64,000 nt of DNA, taken from positions 310,001 through 374,000 of the forward strand of contig NZ_JBLGTV010000002.1 in the NCBI RefSeq assembly GCF_047468865.1. The letters run 5' to 3'. Position numbers and translations under genes: made by a program. The DNA is from Castellaniella hirudinis_A. Its GTDB lineage: Bacteria > Pseudomonadota > Gammaproteobacteria > Burkholderiales > Burkholderiaceae_B. Below, in pieces: positions 1-7,531 of this stretch (its first letter is position 1; each line of letters opens with the position of its first letter). The notes beneath the pieces were generated by a model, which was given only the letters and a program-made list of their open reading frames with translations, was not told the DNA's origin and made no database searches.

Positions 1-257
1 TCGCCTTGGATTGCTTCCGGCAGGTCGATGTCGCGCAGGAATTTTTCTCCGCTGACGGCATGGATGGGGTTGCTGATGCCGGTGTCCGGGCCGGGCTCGG
101 GACTGGGGCCCAGGCTGGCGCGGGCGCCGCAGGGCGGCGTGGCTGCGTGGTCGCCCGGGGCGGAGCAGGTCAGCGCGGCCTGGTGGTGGGGAATCGGGTT
201 GGCCCATGCGCTGCCGAGCAGGCCGCAGGCCAAGAGGAAAACCAGGGTTTTGTGCAT
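1..257 (-). CDS. N-terminus of a secreted RHS-repeat (DUF6531-type) protein, partial
   Basis: Only the first 85 codons lie in the window; the gene continues beyond the left edge. A good AGGAG ribosome site precedes the ATG at 257. The product starts with a classical Sec signal peptide (positive n-region, hydrophobic core of about 12 residues, Ala-Trp-Ala cleavage near residue 19). A low-complexity Pro/Gly stretch follows, then the segment NPIHAVSGEKFLRDIDLP. That segment resembles the opening of DUF6531 in RHS/YD-repeat toxins, whose pattern is NPI-x-x-x-TG-x-K-F-x-x-E-x-D-L. The family assignment rests on this one motif. The opposite-strand reading frames here look like shadows. Confidence 0.6.
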   Translation of the reverse strand, partial: MHKTLVFLLACGLLGSAWANPIPHHQAALTCSAPGDHAATPPCGARASLGPSPEPGPDTGISNPIHAVSGEKFLRDIDLPEAIQG

Positions 258-349
258 GGCGGACTCCTGTCTGGACAGGCGATTGTCCTGCTTGGCAGAG
301 GGCCGAACTTCGGTTAGTGTATGTTTATGTCCACTGCGGGAAACCCACC

Positions 350-691
350 ATGCTCATTTTGTTCCAGTCCAAATCGGCCGCCGAAGTCCTGATGTTTGGC
401 CAGCATGCGCTGCCCGTTCTGTTGGCGGCGGGCAAGCAGTTCGACACGCCCGAACTCCCCGAGCGCGGGGTCATCACCCGCGATCAGCTGGATGCGGCCA
501 TTGCGGGGATCGAATCCCTGATCGCCGCCGACCACAGCCGGGATGATTCCACCCAGCACGACGACGCGGCCGAACACCCCATCGACCAGCACGTCGGCAT
601 GCGCCGCCGCGCCTGGCCCCTGTTGGCCATGCTGCGCCTCTCGCGTGAAAAAGGCGAAGACGTCACCTGGGGGCCGGCGCCCATCTGGTAA
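350..691 (+). CDS. DUF1840 family protein
   Basis: A 113-residue soluble protein of unknown function. The start MLILFQSKSAAEVLMF and the end (basic Arg stretch, then a PLLAMLRLSREKGEDVTWG tail) fit the DUF1840 family of betaproteobacteria, which is usually about 110 residues. The middle is acidic and His/Asp-rich. No catalytic motif is visible. A rho-independent terminator follows directly, so it appears to be a single-gene transcript. Confidence 0.75.
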   Translation: MLILFQSKSAAEVLMFGQHALPVLLAAGKQFDTPELPERGVITRDQLDAAIAGIESLIAADHSRDDSTQHDDAAEHPIDQHVGMRRRAWPLLAMLRLSREKGEDVTWGPAPIW

Positions 692-701
692 TGCAGAACA
701 T

Positions 702-750
702 GGGGCCAAACCCCCGCTTTTTGAAATGGGGGGTTGGCCCCGTTTTTTCT
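702..750 (+). terminator. Rho-independent terminator after the DUF1840 gene
   Basis: A GGGGCCAAACCCCC arm (702-715) pairs with GGGGGGTTGGCCCC (728-741) around a short loop and is followed by a T-rich run at 743-749. It lies between two same-strand genes and should end transcription of the upstream one. Confidence 0.75.
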
Positions 751-764
751 TTCAGGAATCCAGC

Positions 765-1082
765 ATGCAATCACACGTCACGATCATCTTCAATGCGCAC
801 CGATCCCTGGAAATCGCCGTCGACGCGCCGCCGGACAAAGCCTTGGCGGCGGCGGCGCGGCAGTGGTTCGATCAGCGCTGGGAATCCCTGGGCTGCGAAC
901 CCCTGCGCGTCAGCGGCAAGGTCTTGCTGCTGGACAAAATCCTGGGGGTGGCCGATACGCTGGGGTATCCGGCCTTCCAGGCGCAGCCCGGCCTGGCCGA
1001 CGAATTCGCCGCGCAGGCCGTGCGGGCGCTGGAAGCCTCGCGGGTCACTGTGGATTTGCCCGGCTTGGCCGTGGCGTACTGA
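765..1082 (+). CDS. Conserved hypothetical protein, 105 residues
   Basis: Begins at an ATG preceded by AGGA eight bases upstream. The product is soluble and Ala-rich. It has no signal peptide, membrane segment or recognised motif. It reads as a small alpha/beta protein (an N-terminal beta-like stretch followed by amphipathic helices). It stands after a terminator and converges on leuA. I do not recognise the family. Confidence 0.55.
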   Translation: MQSHVTIIFNAHRSLEIAVDAPPDKALAAAARQWFDQRWESLGCEPLRVSGKVLLLDKILGVADTLGYPAFQAQPGLADEFAAQAVRALEASRVTVDLPGLAVAY

Positions 1083-1123
1083 GGCCGCAACCGCGTCACC
1101 ACGGCTGCGGCCCGGCTTTTGGC

Positions 1124-2827
1124 TCAGGCGGCCACCGAGCTGCGGATGGGCAGCGCCTTGCCGCTGGCGGCGTGGCGGTTGACGGCGCTGAGGATGGCCA
1201 GGAAGGACGACGTCACGATGTCTTCGTGGATGCCTACCCCATAGCCGCCGGCTTCGTCGCCGATGCGGATTTCCACATAGGATGCCGCGCGGGTGTCTGT
1301 GCCGGTGCCGATGGCGTGTTCCTGGTAGTCCATGATGCGGGCTTCGATGCCCAGGGCGTCGACAAAGGCGGAAATCGCGCCGTCGCCCTGGCCGGACAGG
1401 TTGCGGGTCTGGCCGTCGGCCTGGATTTCGACTTCGATCATGAACTGTTTCTGGCCGGTGGTCTTGGGGCTGCCGGTGATGCGGTGGCGCACCAGCTGCC
1501 AAGGCGTGTCGCGTTCCAGATATTCGCGGGCGAAGATGTCGTATACCGCCTGGGGCGTGACTTCGCTGCCGGTTTCGTCGGTGACGCGCTGGATGGCGCG
1601 GCTGAATTCAATCTGCAGGCGGCGCGGCAACACCAGACCGTGTTCTTGTTCCAGCAGGTAGGCCACCCCGCCTTTGCCCGACTGGCTGTTGACGCGGATG
1701 ACGGCGTCGTAGCTGCGGCCCAGATCGGCAGGGTCGATGGGCAGGTAGGGGACTTCCCAGACGGCGTCCGGTTTCTGGATGGCGAAGCCTTTTTTGATGG
1801 CGTCCTGGTGCGAACCGGAAAAGGCCGTGAAGACCAGGTCGCCCGCATAGGGGTGGCGCGGATGGATGGGCAACTGGTTGCAGTCTTCCACGCAGCGGCG
1901 CACTTCGTCGATGTCGGAGAAATCCAGCCCCGGATGGATGCCCTGCGTGTACAGATTGAGCGCCAGAGTGACCAGATCGACGTTGCCGGTGCGTTCGCCA
2001 TTGCCGAACAGGCAGCCTTCGATGCGGTCGGCCCCGGCCATGACGGCGAATTCGGCGGCGGCCACGGCGGTGCCCCGGTCGTTGTGCGGGTGCACGCTGA
2101 GGACGATTTTTTCACGCTGCGCCAGGTTGTGGTGCATCCATTCGATCTGGTCGGCGTACAGGTTGGGCGTGGTGGCCTCGATGGTGGCCGGCAGGTTGAG
2201 AATGATCTTGTCTTCGACCGTGGGCTGCCAGGTATCGACCACGGCATTGCAGACTTCCAGGGCGAAATCGGGTTCGGTCGTGCTGTAGACTTCCGGCGAG
2301 TATTCGTAGCGCCAGTGGGTTTCCGGGTGCTTGGCGATTTCGGCCTTGACGATCTTGGTGCCCTCGACGGCCACGTTGCGCACTTCGTCGCGGCTCATGT
2401 TGAAGACGATTTTGCGGAAAGCGGGCGCACACGCGTTGTACATATGGACGATGGCGTGTTTGGCCCCGGCCAGCGCCTGCACGGTGCGGGGGATCAGGTC
2501 GTCGCGCGCCTGGGTCAGGCCGATGATGGTGACGTCATCCGGGATGCGGTTTTCGTCGATCAGCTTGCGGACAAAGTCGTAGTCGGTCTGGGATGCGGAA
2601 GGAAAGCCGACTTCGATTTCCTTGAAGCCGATTTTGACCAGTTGATCGAAGAATCGCAGCTTGCGATCCACGCTCATGGGTTCGATCAGGGCTTGGTTGC
2701 CATCGCGCAGGTCGGTGCTCATCCAGATGGGTGGCGTGGCGATGCGCCGGCTGGGCCAGGTGCGTTGGTTGTAATCCTGGGCGAACGGGACGAACGGAGT
2801 GTATTTGGAAGCGGGGTTCTTGATCAT
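1124..2827 (-). CDS. leuA: 2-isopropylmalate synthase LeuA
   Basis: Condenses acetyl-CoA with 2-oxoisovalerate, the first committed step of leucine synthesis in the cytoplasm. The 567-residue length fits the longer LeuA class. The HMGL-like TIM barrel is clear: DLRDGNQAL at residues 39-47 holds the catalytic Arg and the metal-binding Asp, and HPHNDRG at 246-252 supplies metal-binding histidines. The C-terminal third (from about residue 430) is the regulatory LeuA dimer domain that binds leucine. It stands alone, separated by 389 bases from the divergent permease. No frameshift or missing residue is seen. Confidence 0.96.
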   Translation of the reverse strand: MIKNPASKYTPFVPFAQDYNQRTWPSRRIATPPIWMSTDLRDGNQALIEPMSVDRKLRFFDQLVKIGFKEIEVGFPSASQTDYDFVRKLIDENRIPDDVTIIGLTQARDDLIPRTVQALAGAKHAIVHMYNACAPAFRKIVFNMSRDEVRNVAVEGTKIVKAEIAKHPETHWRYEYSPEVYSTTEPDFALEVCNAVVDTWQPTVEDKIILNLPATIEATTPNLYADQIEWMHHNLAQREKIVLSVHPHNDRGTAVAAAEFAVMAGADRIEGCLFGNGERTGNVDLVTLALNLYTQGIHPGLDFSDIDEVRRCVEDCNQLPIHPRHPYAGDLVFTAFSGSHQDAIKKGFAIQKPDAVWEVPYLPIDPADLGRSYDAVIRVNSQSGKGGVAYLLEQEHGLVLPRRLQIEFSRAIQRVTDETGSEVTPQAVYDIFAREYLERDTPWQLVRHRITGSPKTTGQKQFMIEVEIQADGQTRNLSGQGDGAISAFVDALGIEARIMDYQEHAIGTGTDTRAASYVEIRIGDEAGGYGVGIHEDIVTSSFLAILSAVNRHAASGKALPIRSSVAA

Positions 2828-3216
2828 GAGGATACCTGTCTTGGGCGAAGTCCGGATCGCGGACTAAAGGGGATCGCGGGATGGCGAAACTGTGGCTTGC
2901 AATAGGCTGCCGAACTGCCACGCGGCGCTAGGCCCGGCAACCGATCGGTAGGTGTAGCAGGCCCGACGAGGCAATGGAAAGACGCGCAGGCGCGCCGTGC
3001 GGCGCGGCCCCTGGCAGACGCACGAACCCGGCCGCAGGCGACTGCGGGCTGGACGGGACAAGTGCGTTGAGTATGTTCATAATGTGTAAGTCGAACATAT
3101 TTATGGGTTTTTTGCAAGTGCCAAATGTCGGAAAAATAGGCACAATGCGCGCGTATTTTGCATTCAACATGGTGTCAGGTTTGTCGCCGGGGTGTCGGCG
3201 GCCTGCGGAGAGCGTT
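2828..3216. other. Divergent intergenic region, leuA / permease
   Basis: A 389-base spacer carrying the leuA promoter and leader on one strand and the permease promoter on the other. I find no convincing attenuator peptide with a run of Leu codons. A perfect 7-bp inverted repeat (TATGTTC at 3072-3078, GAACATA at 3093-3099) is a possible operator. The rest is GC-rich on the leuA side and AT-rich near 3060-3160. Confidence 0.4.
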
Positions 3217-4263
3217 ATGAACAGACAGGTGCTGCAGTTGGCTTCGGCCTACATGAGCGTGATTATTGGCGGCGGGTTCGCCTCGGGGCAGGAAGTCCTG
3301 CAGTTTTTCACGAATTTTGGCCTGTGGGGGGTGGCGGGCACTCTGGTGGCCGGGCTGCTTTTTGCGTTCTTGGGGATGCAGGTGGCGCGCATCGGCACGC
3401 AATTGCAGGCGCATTCGCACAAGGTGGTGCTCAAGGCCATTTTCGGCGAACGCGCAGGCTCCATCATCGATTTGGCGCTGATTTTCTTTTTATTCGGGGT
3501 CGGCGTGGCCATGCTGGCGGGGACGGGCTCGCTGTTTCGCGAGCACTTCGGCCTGCCCCTTCTGGCGGGCGGGCTGTTCATGACCGTGCTGGTGTCGCTG
3601 ACGCTGTGCCTGCATGTGCAGCGCATCGTGGATTTGATCAGCTCGGTGACCCCTTTGCTGCTGGCCCTGGTGATTGTGCTGGTGATCTATGCCCTGTTGC
3701 GTAGTGATACGAGCATCGAAGAATTGAACACGCTGGCGCTGGCCCAGACCGACCGGGCGGCGCCCAACTGGTTCATGGGCGGCCTGCTGTATGCCTCGTT
3801 CAACATCGCGGTGGGCTTTCCTTTGTTGGCGGTTTTGTCGGGTAGCAGCAACAATCTGCGCAATACCACCCGGGGCGGCATCCTGGGCGGTGTGGGCCTG
3901 GGGGTGCTGATCCTGCTGCTGAACATTGGGCTGTTTTCTACGTTGGATCAGATTCAGGGGGCGGAGATGCCGACGGTGCTGCTGGCCAAGACGCTGAACC
4001 CCTGGCTGGGTTGGCTGATGATGGTGTCGTTGTGCTGCATGATCTACAGCACGGCGGTGGGGATGTTTTTTGCCTTCAGCGCGCGCTTTGCCGAGCCGGC
4101 GACGCCGAAATTCCGGGTGATCAGCATTGTATCCACCTTCGTGGGGCTGGGGCTCAGTTTTGCCGGCTTCACGACGCTGGTGGGGACGGTGTATCCGCTG
4201 CTGGGGTACTTGGGGATTGCGCTGATCGTTGGTGTGGCTGTGTATTGGTGGCGCAAGCGCTGA
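3217..4263 (+). CDS. YkvI-type membrane permease (APC-fold)
   Basis: A 348-residue integral membrane protein with about ten hydrophobic segments. The opening SAYMSVIIGGGFASGQEVLQFF matches the first helix of the YkvI family (unwound GGGFASGQE stretch), which is distantly related to amino-acid/polyamine/organocation transporters. No substrate is established. The chosen ATG at 3217 follows a GCGGAG ribosome site; upstream in-frame codons would add an unlikely N-terminal tail. It diverges from leuA, but co-regulation is only a guess. Confidence 0.75.
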   Translation: MNRQVLQLASAYMSVIIGGGFASGQEVLQFFTNFGLWGVAGTLVAGLLFAFLGMQVARIGTQLQAHSHKVVLKAIFGERAGSIIDLALIFFLFGVGVAMLAGTGSLFREHFGLPLLAGGLFMTVLVSLTLCLHVQRIVDLISSVTPLLLALVIVLVIYALLRSDTSIEELNTLALAQTDRAAPNWFMGGLLYASFNIAVGFPLLAVLSGSSNNLRNTTRGGILGGVGLGVLILLLNIGLFSTLDQIQGAEMPTVLLAKTLNPWLGWLMMVSLCCMIYSTAVGMFFAFSARFAEPATPKFRVISIVSTFVGLGLSFAGFTTLVGTVYPLLGYLGIALIVGVAVYWWRKR

Positions 4264-4303
4264 GTTTCTCGACTCGACCATCCAGCCCAAAAGCACCTGA
4301 GCT

Positions 4304-4591
4304 TCACACCAGCCGCACTTCCAGCTTCTTGCCCAGCGCGGCGGCGTATTTTTGCAATGTGGCGACCGATGGAGAGTGCTTGCCAGTAATCAGCGAGTTT
4401 TCCAGTCGGGCGACAGCGGGAGCTTTTGTTCCCATGCGTTCGGCAACCTGTGCTTGAGTCAGCCCGGCTTCGGATCGGGCCTTGAGGATGAGGTCAAGCA
4501 TAGGCATTTCGTTCCGCTCGATTCGCTCATACTCGGCGCGCACGGCGGGCTTGTTCAGCATTTGTGCCTTCAGTTGTTCATGAGTGAGCAT
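4304..4591 (-). CDS. higA: HigA-type antitoxin, XRE helix-turn-helix
   Basis: A 95-residue protein with a Cro/CI-type helix-turn-helix near residues 38-65 (ARSEAGLTQAQVAERMGTKA, then a second helix with AVARLEN). The N-terminal helix is typical of antitoxins that neutralise HigB-like RNases. It starts inside the end of the upstream toxin gene (14-base overlap), the toxin-first order of HigBA. It should bind its own promoter together with the toxin. Confidence 0.85.
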   Translation of the reverse strand: MLTHEQLKAQMLNKPAVRAEYERIERNEMPMLDLILKARSEAGLTQAQVAERMGTKAPAVARLENSLITGKHSPSVATLQKYAAALGKKLEVRLV

Positions 4592-4910
4592 TTTTAACCT
4601 CTTTCAGTCGGTTTTCCGCAGTACGACGCTCTGCGGGCGGCGTCTTGTCGGTCTTCTTGATGAAGCTATGCAGCATCACGATTCGCCGGCCGACCAGCGT
4701 GCAATAGAAAACCCGGGCAATTCCTTCCGCCCCTTTCAGACGTAACTCAAACAGGCCGCTGCCAAATGGCTTGGTGTGCGGCTCGCCCAGGTTTGGGCCG
4801 TGTGCCTCCATCCGGTCGGCGAGACTGATGTACCGTGCTTGCAGGGTATCGGGCAGCGCCATGATGTCAGCCTGCACGGTCTCGCTGTAGTAGTGGATGG
4901 TGTAGGGCAT
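4578..4910 (-). CDS. higB: HigB-type toxin (RelE superfamily, Gp49-like)
   Basis: A 110-residue basic protein of the RelE/ParE fold, phage Gp49-like branch. Its strand pattern LFELRLKGAEGIARVFYCTLVGRRIVMLHSF followed by the KKTDKTP turn is diagnostic. Members cleave mRNA on the ribosome. It is first in a two-gene operon with the overlapping XRE antitoxin, and a palindrome lies 10 bases before its ATG. Confidence 0.87.
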   Translation of the reverse strand: MPYTIHYYSETVQADIMALPDTLQARYISLADRMEAHGPNLGEPHTKPFGSGLFELRLKGAEGIARVFYCTLVGRRIVMLHSFIKKTDKTPPAERRTAENRLKEVKNAHS

Positions 4911-4919
4911 GGAAGAATA

Positions 4920-4935
4920 ATAACAAATATGTTAT
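4920..4935. promoter_or_regulatory. Inverted repeat, likely operator of the HigBA-type pair
   Basis: ATAACA-N4-TGTTAT lies immediately upstream of the toxin start in AT-rich sequence. The position fits autoregulation by the antitoxin, which is general for HigBA systems. Confidence 0.5.
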
Positions 4936-5037
4936 CAAACAGACAAGGGCTGCGTGGCGCTGAAGGAACGGAGGTGGGAATGAGGACGATCCTTCGGTAT
5001 CGCCTTTTTCTTTGATGCCCGCCCAGCCCCAAACCAC

Positions 5038-5062
5038 AAAGCGCCCCTAGAGGCGCTTTTTT
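5038..5062 (+). terminator. Rho-independent terminator between the two toxin-antitoxin pairs
   Basis: AAAGCGCC / GGCGCTTT stem with a six-base loop, then a run of six T on the plus strand. On the minus strand the T-run is only three, so it may work in both directions but is stronger rightward. Confidence 0.65.
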
Positions 5063-5090
5063 GGACAGCAAGGCAGCATAGCAAGCCTTC

Positions 5091-5369
5091 CTATGGACGG
5101 CGATGCACCTGTAGCCACTCGCGCAGCGCGTCATTCGCCCTGGTCTGCCAGCCTTTGCCGGTGGCCCGCAAGCCTTCCAGAACGTCGGGATCAAGGCGGA
5201 TGGTCGTAGGAATCTTGTGTACAGTGGCTGTGGAGCCCGCTGGCCGGCCACGACGGCGGGCCTGGATTGCTTCGGGCGTGTGTACACGGGTATGCTCGCC
5301 GCTTTTGGCCTGCCGGACAGACTCCAGCAGATCGCGTTCAAATTGGCTCAGTTCGTTGGTATTGGGCAT
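5091..5369 (-). CDS. Antitoxin with BrnA-like C-terminal DNA-binding domain
   Basis: A 92-residue protein. The C-terminal half contains TTIRLDPDVLEGLRATGKGW followed by QTRANDALREWL. This is the ribbon-helix-helix-like signature of the BrnA antitoxin family (IRLD-x-DVL-x-x-x-x-x-x-GKG-x-QTR-x-N). The N-terminal half (an acidic FERDLLESV helix and a basic linker) would hold the toxin. The start at 5369 lies four bases after the toxin stop with GGGGTG upstream; an alternative ATG at 5384 overlaps the toxin end. It is paired with a HigB2-like toxin rather than a BrnT toxin. Confidence 0.72.
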   Translation of the reverse strand: MPNTNELSQFERDLLESVRQAKSGEHTRVHTPEAIQARRRGRPAGSTATVHKIPTTIRLDPDVLEGLRATGKGWQTRANDALREWLQVHRRP

Positions 5370-5373
5370 GGTG

Positions 5374-5682
5374 TCACCCCACAAGTTTGCGCAGTTCCTT
5401 TAGGAATGCTGGTGAAAGATTATCAGTGGTCGATTTGGGATACACAATCAACAGGCTGACCGTTCCGTCGGCCAGCGTCGTGTAGTAAATGACCCGCACG
5501 CCGCCACGCTTGCCGGTGCCTGCGCGGCTCCATCGGACTTTGCGCAGAGGAGTGGCGCCAGGGATGACATCCCCCGCCTCGGGATTCTGTGCAATCCAGT
5601 CGATGAATGCTTCGCGCTCACCATCACCCCAAACGGCGTTCGCGTAATGCTGAAATATAGGGGTTTCGATGACGGTAAGCAT
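5374..5682 (-). CDS. RelE/ParE-family toxin (HigB2-like)
   Basis: A 102-residue basic protein. The features seen are WIAQNPEAGDVIPGA near residue 30, then a basic loop with RWSRAGTGKRGGVRVIYY, then a hydrophobic strand and LLIVYPKS. This is the order found in HigB2-type RelE toxins. It is the first gene of a pair with the BrnA-like antitoxin. An ATTGT/ACAAT palindrome lies seven bases before its start. Confidence 0.8.
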   Translation of the reverse strand: MLTVIETPIFQHYANAVWGDGEREAFIDWIAQNPEAGDVIPGATPLRKVRWSRAGTGKRGGVRVIYYTTLADGTVSLLIVYPKSTTDNLSPAFLKELRKLVG

Positions 5683-5688
5683 GAATTG

Positions 5689-5702
5689 ATTGTATTAACA
5701 AT
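5689..5702. promoter_or_regulatory. Inverted repeat before the RelE-type toxin, likely operator
   Basis: ATTGT-ATTA-ACAAT directly upstream of the toxin ATG at 5682, in an AT-rich stretch. A second TTAATTGTTA half-like motif follows at about 5721. Confidence 0.45.
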
Positions 5703-5935
5703 AAATCATGTAGGCAAGAATTAATTGTTAGTACATTGGGTGGGAGGATTTCGATCGGTTCGGCCAGGACATCCCCACAGGTCTCTGGCCGCCCAGTCCC
5801 ATGGGCGGCGCGAAAGACTGGTGCGACGACGCTTTTTGGGACTTGTGCACAGATCGGCAAATGGGCATGCAAGCGGGCCGAGTCAGCTACGCATCGGCCA
5901 GGCTGTATTGCCAGAGTTTGTTGGGATGTGAGCGG

Positions 5936-6085
5936 TCAAACCCGATGCGCCCGCAGCCATTCGCGCAGGACGTCGTTTGCGCGGGTCTGCCATCCTTTGC
6001 CGGTGGTCCGCAAGCCTTCCAGAACGTCTGGATCAAAGCGGATGGTGACTTGCACCTTGACGGGCGCTTCAGGCGTTTTGTTCAT
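5936..6085 (-). CDS. Orphan BrnA-like antitoxin, short duplicated copy
   Basis: A 49-residue product, nearly all of it the BrnA-like domain. VTIRFDPDVLEGLRTTGKGW followed by QTRANDVLREWLRAH is almost identical to the antitoxin at 5091-5369, and the DNA is also closely similar. GAGAGG precedes the ATG. No toxin reading frame adjoins it: upstream is a 49-base gap to the MarR gene, and 5683-5935 holds no credible gene. It may be a leftover of a tandem duplication, or a functional orphan antitoxin. Confidence 0.6.
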   Translation of the reverse strand: MNKTPEAPVKVQVTIRFDPDVLEGLRTTGKGWQTRANDVLREWLRAHRV

Positions 6086-6134
6086 GGCGGCGTACCTCTC
6101 GTTGGTTGGCCTTGCGCAGGCTGATGACGCGGAT

Positions 6135-6575
6135 TCAGGTTTGGTTTTCGGCACTGTCGCACGCCTGCCGCAGCAGCGTCAGCAGCTGCGTCTGCGCTGA
6201 CGGCGGACAGTCCCGCAGCAGGTCGGCCGCCACGGATTCCTGGCGTCTGCGCAGTTGCGCGAAAAGCGCTTCGCCCTGCGCGCTCAGGCGCAGGCAGCGC
6301 ACACGCTTGTCGCTTTCGCTGGCGCTGCGCGTCAGCCAGCCGTGTGCCTCAAGATGGGCCAGAAGGCGCGCCATCTGGGCCTTGTCGGCGTGGCTGTGTT
6401 CCACCAGGTCTCTTTGCGTGAGGCCCGGCTGTCGGCCCGCGTGCATCAGGATGCGCATTTCGTTCAAGGTCAGATCTGGATGCACGGTTTCCATGGCTTT
6501 GCGCATGCATGCGCGGAACCGGTGCAGCAATTCGTGCAGCCGGTCGAAGACCTCGATGGACTGTGATGGGTTCAT
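6135..6575 (-). CDS. MarR-family transcriptional regulator
   Basis: A 146-residue winged helix-turn-helix protein. The DNA-reading part is GLTQRDLVEHSHADKAQMARLLAHLEAHGWL (residues about 51-80), followed by the wing with the Asp-Lys-Arg stretch ESDKRVRCLRLS. These are hallmarks of MarR. It diverges from the siderophore-interacting protein gene. A perfect palindrome at 6589-6605 lies between its start and that gene, so it probably represses itself and its neighbour. The ligand is unknown. Confidence 0.88.
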   Translation of the reverse strand: MNPSQSIEVFDRLHELLHRFRACMRKAMETVHPDLTLNEMRILMHAGRQPGLTQRDLVEHSHADKAQMARLLAHLEAHGWLTRSASESDKRVRCLRLSAQGEALFAQLRRRQESVAADLLRDCPPSAQTQLLTLLRQACDSAENQT

Positions 6576-6588
6576 GGCAAATCCATAT

Positions 6589-6605
6589 AGTTGACTAAGT
6601 CAACT
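6589..6605. promoter_or_regulatory. Perfect palindrome AGTTGAC-TAA-GTCAACT, probable MarR operator
   Basis: Two 7-bp arms with a 3-bp spacer lie 14 bases upstream of the MarR start and 44 bases before the divergent gene. Size and symmetry fit a MarR dimer site. Confidence 0.7.
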
Positions 6606-6648
6606 TAAAAGAACAATAATAGTAGACTTTAACAACGAACACAGAGAT

Positions 6649-7437
6649 ATGTCTACGAAAGAAAAGAACCTCATCCAGCGCGTGCGCCATCCGTTCCGCG
6701 CCCGGCATGTGCAATTGCTCGCGCGCGAGTCCGTCAGCCCGGGTTTCGTCCGCCTGACGCTGGGCGGCCCGGAATTGCATGATTTTGTTAGCGCGGGTTT
6801 CGACGATCACGTCAAACTCATCCTGCCGCAGGCGGGACTGGAAAAGCCCAATCTCCCCACCATGGTCGATGGCCGGCCGCACGTCGAGGCGCCGCGCCCC
6901 GTCATGCGGGACTACACGCCGCTGTGTTTCGATCCGGCTGGCCAGACGCTGCTGATGGATTTTGCGATTCACGGCACGGGGCCGGCGGCCGACTGGGCGC
7001 TTGGCGCCCCGATCGGCCAATGGCTGGGGCTGGCCGGCCCGCGCGGCAGCATGCTGCTGCCCGCCGATCTGCAATGGCATTGGCTGCTGGGCGACGAGAC
7101 AGCTGTGCCGGCGATCGAGCGCCGCCTGGCGGAACTGCCTGCGGGGACACGCGCCGTGGTGCGGGTGCAATTGAGCGACCCGGCCGACCGGCGCGCTTGG
7201 CGCAGCGCTGCGGATCTGGATCTGCAATGGGTGGATTCGCTGGCCGAGGCGGCCGACGCGCTGGAAATTCCGCAGGGCGCTGGCTTCATCTGGGCCGCCG
7301 GCGAGAACCGTGCCATGGCCGCGCTGCGCAAGCAGTTGCTCGCCAAGCCAGGCGCCGATCCCCGCCGCATGCGGATTGCCTCGTACTGGAAACAGGGAGA
7401 GGCGGGGCACCATGAGGAGATCGGCGCCGGCGGTTGA
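6649..7437 (+). CDS. Siderophore-interacting protein (ferric-siderophore reductase, ViuB/SIP family)
   Basis: A 262-residue cytoplasmic flavoprotein expected to reduce iron(III)-siderophore complexes with NAD(P)H and so release iron. FAD-binding domain: residues about 15-125, with RDYTPL as the FAD motif and GLAGPRGS at the domain junction. The second, SIP-type domain ends with the family motifs WAAGENRAM and IASYWKQGE. The MarR gene and operator stand just upstream. No siderophore synthesis or receptor gene is near, so the natural siderophore is unknown. Confidence 0.88.
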   Translation: MSTKEKNLIQRVRHPFRARHVQLLARESVSPGFVRLTLGGPELHDFVSAGFDDHVKLILPQAGLEKPNLPTMVDGRPHVEAPRPVMRDYTPLCFDPAGQTLLMDFAIHGTGPAADWALGAPIGQWLGLAGPRGSMLLPADLQWHWLLGDETAVPAIERRLAELPAGTRAVVRVQLSDPADRRAWRSAADLDLQWVDSLAEAADALEIPQGAGFIWAAGENRAMAALRKQLLAKPGADPRRMRIASYWKQGEAGHHEEIGAGG

Positions 7438-7531
7438 GGTGTGCCGTATTTTCCGCCGATGCGCGCCGCATCGTCCTGGCCCCGGCGGTCGGGAGCCCGC
7501 CGCGCGCGGGTTCTCGACGGGGCCGGTTGCG

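Noticed and set aside
734..2905. Very long reading frame (723 codons) on the plus strand across leuA
   Set aside because: It is the antisense shadow of leuA in high-GC DNA; the minus strand encodes a complete LeuA with all motifs.
2824..3170. Possible leucine attenuator peptide upstream of leuA
   Set aside because: The short minus-strand frames here are not rich in consecutive Leu codons, and no clear terminator/antiterminator pair follows.
5683..5935. A toxin gene for the orphan BrnA-like antitoxin
   Set aside because: The only open frame (82 codons) has no RelE or BrnT features and no ribosome site.
7438..7531. GC-rich inverted repeats between the convergent siderophore reductase and dctM genes as a terminator
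   Set aside because: Several weak alternative pairings and no T-run; not strong enough to call.
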